Positions 60,376 through 64,000 of a DNA stretch of 64,000 nucleotides are shown in pieces. The notes under the pieces were generated by a model. It was not told the origin of the DNA. It ran no database searches and saw only the letters and a list, made by a program, of their open reading frames with translations. Position 1 is the first letter of the stretch. Each line of letters opens with the position of its first letter. The translations under genes and the position numbers were made by a program. This DNA is from Circinella umbellata (lineage: Eukaryota; Mucoromycota; Mucoromycetes; Mucorales; Lichtheimiaceae): contig JAIWNF010000079.1 of NCBI GenBank assembly GCA_025093555.1, positions 1-64,000 of the forward strand. The letters run 5' to 3'.

Positions 60376-63300
60376 CTAAGCTGAAATTGGCATCTTTAAT
60401 GGTACTCGACCGATCATTGATTTTAATACACGCACCCACTCCTCACTATCTTTAGCTTCATCACCAACACAATCCAAATAGGTATCAGGGAAAGTAATCC
60501 GGAAAAATCCTCGAGCTGTTTGTTCTACAATACTATTGGATTGGAAAACTCGATTATCGGGTATATCAATCAATGTCACAATCACTTGATCGGAAGCAGC
60601 AACTAATTTTAAAGCATCTGCAATATCATGTTGACCTAAAGGTTCAAAGGATGAAGCAGCCGCTTTCGAGTCATAAGCAATTAATTGACTACCAATAAGT
60701 CGACAATAATGTCGTTCCCAAACCTATAAAAGTAATAAGATTTTTTTTCAGTTAATAAGATCTATCTTTAAGTTTGCCTCTTTTTTTGGCCCCAAAATAA
60801 TTACCTGTGAATTCTCCTTGCGTAAGGATATATATCCACTGTGCCAACACGTTTGATGCCACTGACGAATTCTTAATGCTAAATCACATTCTCTTAAGCT
60901 TTTTGGTATTGGCTAAATAAATTTGTAGGGGAAAAGGGCGTAAATAAGAAAAAAAAAAGGGGAAGGTAAGATATTTTTGGATAAAAGAAAGGAGATAATA
61001 TATTCATTAGTATTCCATAATTGATATCATCAGGGTCGGGGGGTGGATGAAGGGAATGTCTCAATTAAAAAAAAAAAGAAACAGGTTTATTTGATTACTT
61101 ACAAGGGATGGATCCGATACGGGTAAGTATAACATTTCCACATTTAAACTACCCACTACTTTCAATACATCTTCTTCACCACGTAATTGACGTTGTCGTT
61201 CTTTTGAGGAACGAGCATACCATGAATTAAAACAATCAAAATTAGCTGAATATGTCTTTTGATTACATGCTTGAATCATATGGCCTAAAGCAAATCTTGA
61301 TTGTCCAATCGAACCATCTTCCACATGAACATAACCACTCAATGTTTCTCGTTGTTTACGTGCTGATGTTAACCATTTTGTGAATCCTGTCTTGGGTCGC
61401 ACATGAACATCCGGTCGTACATGCAATGATACATTGACAATCATATCGGGTCTTGCATCAATAATACATTCATAATCAAATGCTACTTTTTGTCCAAGCA
61501 CTTCATAACGTGACATATATTCAAATTGGCCATCCGTTACAACACATCGAGCATACGTAGTTACTTTTGGAAGAGGTAATAAAAGATCATCTGCACCACT
61601 GACACGGACATAGAGTTTACCAAAAGCAGAAGTAGATTGTTCTGGACGGGTATCAACAGTGGGTAATTCTAATTTGACACTCGTAGGTCGAGTAGATAAA
61701 AATGGATCATAGTCGTTGGTATGAAGGAACCCATTTTGTTCCTGTTCTTGTTCTTGTTGCTCCTGCTGCTGTTCTTGCTGCTGCTGTTGCTGCTGCTGTT
61801 GCTGCTCCTGTTGAAGAGGTTCTTGCTCTAGTGATTGTTTATGTTCGTCATGTGCATTTTGTTCAAATTGTTGAAATGGATCTTGACCAGGTAATCGATG
61901 AGATATATAGCGTGAAGTGGTTCCAACTGAAATACTACCATAATCTTGATTTTTACTTGTATACGATTGTCGTTGCTGATCTTCTTGTACATTGTCAAAC
62001 GTAAGATGTTGTTCTGGTGGAATGACTGTAGCTGGACTTTCAGCAACACTGTCCGTGTCACGATGTTGAATAATCGTAGTAGTACTCGTATTAGAAAGTT
62101 CAATTTCGGTTACTTGTTGACGTTCTTGTTGTTGATCATCACTTGCTGAAATTCGTTGTTCAACACTACTTTTCTGATTAAGATCATAATGATCAATTTC
62201 CTTGATATCATCGGCATTACTAGAAAGTCGATTCAGTCGTGGAGGTGATGTAGGAGGTGGAGGCCACGTATCAACACTTTCTGCACCAAGTGAGACTCGT
62301 TGACTAAAAGAAGCCGATGGAACACGGGATACAACGGATGCATCATCTGCAGAAGGAGAATCCACTTCTGTTTGTTCTTGTTCTCGCTGTTGTTGTTGTG
62401 GTGGTGATTTTACATCATCCAATGTCATGGTTTCATTTGAATCACTCATGTTGTCCTCTCCGTCATTATTGACATTGTCCTCTCCTTGTTGTAATTCGGT
62501 TGCTGATAACTTTTTACTCATTGTTCTTGTGGTTGTTCTACTCTCTTGCACTCTTTCATCCTCATCCGTTCCATCATTGCGTTGGTTTTCTTCTTCATCC
62601 GTCACATCCAATGCTAAAATAGATCTTCTCAAAGGTGAACGTTCTGGAATAGGAGGTCCTTGACTATTTGTTGCCGTCAAATTCTTGTTACCAGCATCTA
62701 TCGTTGAACGAGGGCGAAGTTTTAACGAATAACGTACACCATTCTCTTCATACCATTCTTCATTGGTATCAAACCATTGTTCACTGTCTCCTTCACTTTG
62801 TAAACTTTTTCTTTTTGATTCCTCCTTGTGATTTTGTTGTTCACGATTGAATACATTATCCCAAGAATTAACACCGACAGACCAATGAGAACGTTGACTA
62901 CCACTCCATCGACGGGATTCATCTCCTTCCGCTTGAATAAGATGTTCGGATAATCGACGTTGTTGTTTGTTCAGTATTTCGATTGTTTCCAATTGTTCTT
63001 TATTAGGCGAGAGGGTATCATTAGTTGGATCATCGAGGTCGTTTTCATTTATATCATTGTCATTGACATTAGTGTCATCGTCATCCACACTGGGTATTGG
63101 TTCTTCTTCATTTGTTGGTGTTGATTTGAGTTCAGGTGATGCTATAATGGCATCTTTTTTAACAACAGATGGTTCCTCAGATGCTGATGGTGACGGTGAT
63201 AATGATATGGGTGAATCTTTTGTTGTTGTAGTTGTAGTCGTAGTTATTGGTGAAGCTACCTGTGTTGTAGTAGTTGTTGTTTCAGTATTAGAAGTATTAG

Positions 63301-64000
63301 AAGTAGTAGAGATATCAGAAGCAGTAGAAGCAGTAGAAGTAGTAATAGTAGGAGTTATGGACAAGTCATTGACAATACTGTTATCGGGTGGAAAAGAAGG
63401 TGATATAGGTGGTGCAGGTGAATTGGCACGTGAAGAGGATGGAGATATATTAGGTACGGGTGAAGAACCTCGAGAAGGTGAACGATCCGATTCACCTTGT
63501 CTAAACACACTCGAAGAAACATATGATTTTGTCATTAAAGAATTAATCACTTTAGAATTTCTTCTTATACCATTTTCATCTTCATTATTCTTAGTGTTGG
63601 TACCACCACCACCACCAGGTACCGATAATGTATCCGTACTATTATTATTCAAAGTAGATACTAAAGAAGGTGATGCTGAAATTTTTTTTCGTAATGGTAC
63701 TTGTTGCTGTTCCGTTTGTTCAAATTTTTTAAATAAAGGATTATTTTTGACAGCTGAACGTTTGGCTAATAATGACAAATCCTGTTGTCGTTTTGTTTGT
63801 TGTCGTAAATCTTCTTGACTCCCTTGTCGTTTAGTTGAATCATCGGATACTGTGGCTATAGCACGCAAGTGTTGAAATCGTTCGGAAGAGGAATAATTAC
63901 TTTTTAACTTTGGAATGGAAGTAGTAGATTTGTTTTTGTTATTATTTTTTTCTGGTGTTGTTTTGGATGAGGATGAGGAGGGTGATGGAGAAGGTGATAA
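60376..64000 (-). CDS. Bud4/anillin-type septation protein with PH domain (5' partial)
   Basis: Three exons, 64000..61103 (open at the window edge), 60912..60805 and 60723..60376, give at least 1117 aa. The start lies beyond the window. About 770 visible residues are disordered: Ser/Pro, Thr runs, acidic blocks and a Gln/Glu tract (61737..61812) of CAG/CAA repeats. A conserved C-terminal unit follows: an anillin-homology region (FGKLYVRVSGADDLLLPLPK, then ARCVVTDGQFEYMSRYEVLG and CIIDARPDMIVNVSLHVRP), and a PH domain (CWHSGYISLRKENSQVWERH, YCRLIGSQLIAYDSKAAASS, FFRITFPDTYLDCVGDEAKD, SEEWVRVLKSMI). Bud4, Int1 and anillin bind septins and membrane at the division site and organise septum formation. 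Family membership is clear from order and sequence; a specific orthologue cannot be fixed without the N terminus. Confidence 0.88.
61737..61812. repeat. CAG/CAA repeat coding for a Gln/Glu tract
   Basis: Read on the reverse strand this run encodes about 25 residues of nearly pure Gln with Glu interruptions, inside the disordered part of the Bud4-type protein. Such tracts vary in length between strains. Confidence 0.9.

Noticed and set aside
61702..63818. Long forward frames opposite the Bud4-type gene (for example 62967..63818)
   Set aside because: They are antisense shadows of Ser/Thr/Asp-rich codons and show no protein motifs.
1..64000. tRNA, rRNA, snRNA, riboswitch or CRISPR features
   Set aside because: I scanned for TPsiC-like GTTCRANYC boxes, conserved U6/5S stretches and regular spacer repeats and found nothing convincing; very short or degenerate RNA genes could be missed.

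Overview
This window is nuclear DNA of a filamentous fungus, most likely an early-diverging Mucoromycota species of the Mucorales type. The evidence is AT-rich sequence, genes split by many short GT-AG introns (about 50-135 nt), Asn/Gln/Ser-rich low-complexity proteins, fungal-only proteins (DASH subunit Ask1, Trm44, Jjj1, a Rua1-type regulator, a Bud4/anillin-type septation protein) and a Crypton transposon with an Ndc10-like recombinase plus a GCR1_C domain. No rRNA, tRNA or CRISPR was seen. Exon structures were assembled by hand; splice phases and protein lengths close exactly for nearly every gene.

Layout. 0.4-2.2 kb (-): mitochondrial adrenodoxin/ferredoxin reductase Arh1. 3.3-4.9 kb (+): DASH subunit Ask1. 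8.2-10.3 kb (+): ribosome-biogenesis J-protein Jjj1. 10.8-12.6 kb (+): succinyl-CoA ligase alpha subunit. 13.0-13.5 kb (+): small membrane protein of unknown function. 14.2-17.5 kb: a Crypton with an apparently intact 703-aa tyrosine recombinase. 17.9-21.2 kb: a head-to-head pair of paralogous membrane proteins. 21.6-22.9 kb (-): secreted-stalk, single-pass, Mid2/Wsc-like sensor. 23.1-26.3 kb (-): 12-exon tRNA-Ser Um44 methyltransferase Trm44. 28.5-30.7 kb (+): F-box/WD40 protein. 33.3-35.5 kb (+): Rua1-C zinc-binding regulator. 36.0-40.2 kb (+): CSC1/DUF221 (OSCA/TMEM63) channel with a very long tail. 40.2-45.3 kb: gene-poor, with decayed coding relics. 45.3-48.0 kb (+): a 13-exon TH1/NELF-C/D homologue. 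49.3-51.7 kb (-): multi-exon protein with a chromodomain and a PD-(D/E)xK nuclease-like region. 51.7-54.9 kb: relics, a 112-bp tandem repeat and a MITE. 54.9-57.4 kb (+): monocarboxylate-type MFS transporter. 57.6-60.0 kb (-): glycosyltransferase with a GT8-like N half and a GT64 C half. 60.4-64.0 kb (-): Bud4/anillin-type protein with a PH domain, running off the window end.

The genes do not form an operon-like pathway; most are housekeeping (Fe-S/haem redox supply, TCA cycle, tRNA modification, ribosome assembly, kinetochore, septation) with accessory DNA between them. The most notable points are: (1) a full-length NELF-C/D homologue in a fungus, a pausing-factor subunit absent from the model yeasts; (2) a Crypton with all catalytic residues and candidate ends; (3) five R-x-x-S/T-x-P motifs in the tail of the CSC1 channel, a possible 14-3-3 docking array; (4) a GT8-like/GT64 fusion; (5) an uninterrupted chromodomain plus PD-(D/E)xK gene held together by a 37-nt microexon; (6) a predicted 2-nt exon in the MFS gene that restores the conserved TM1 junction and closes the frame. 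Names rest on motif and alignment memory, not on database searches.
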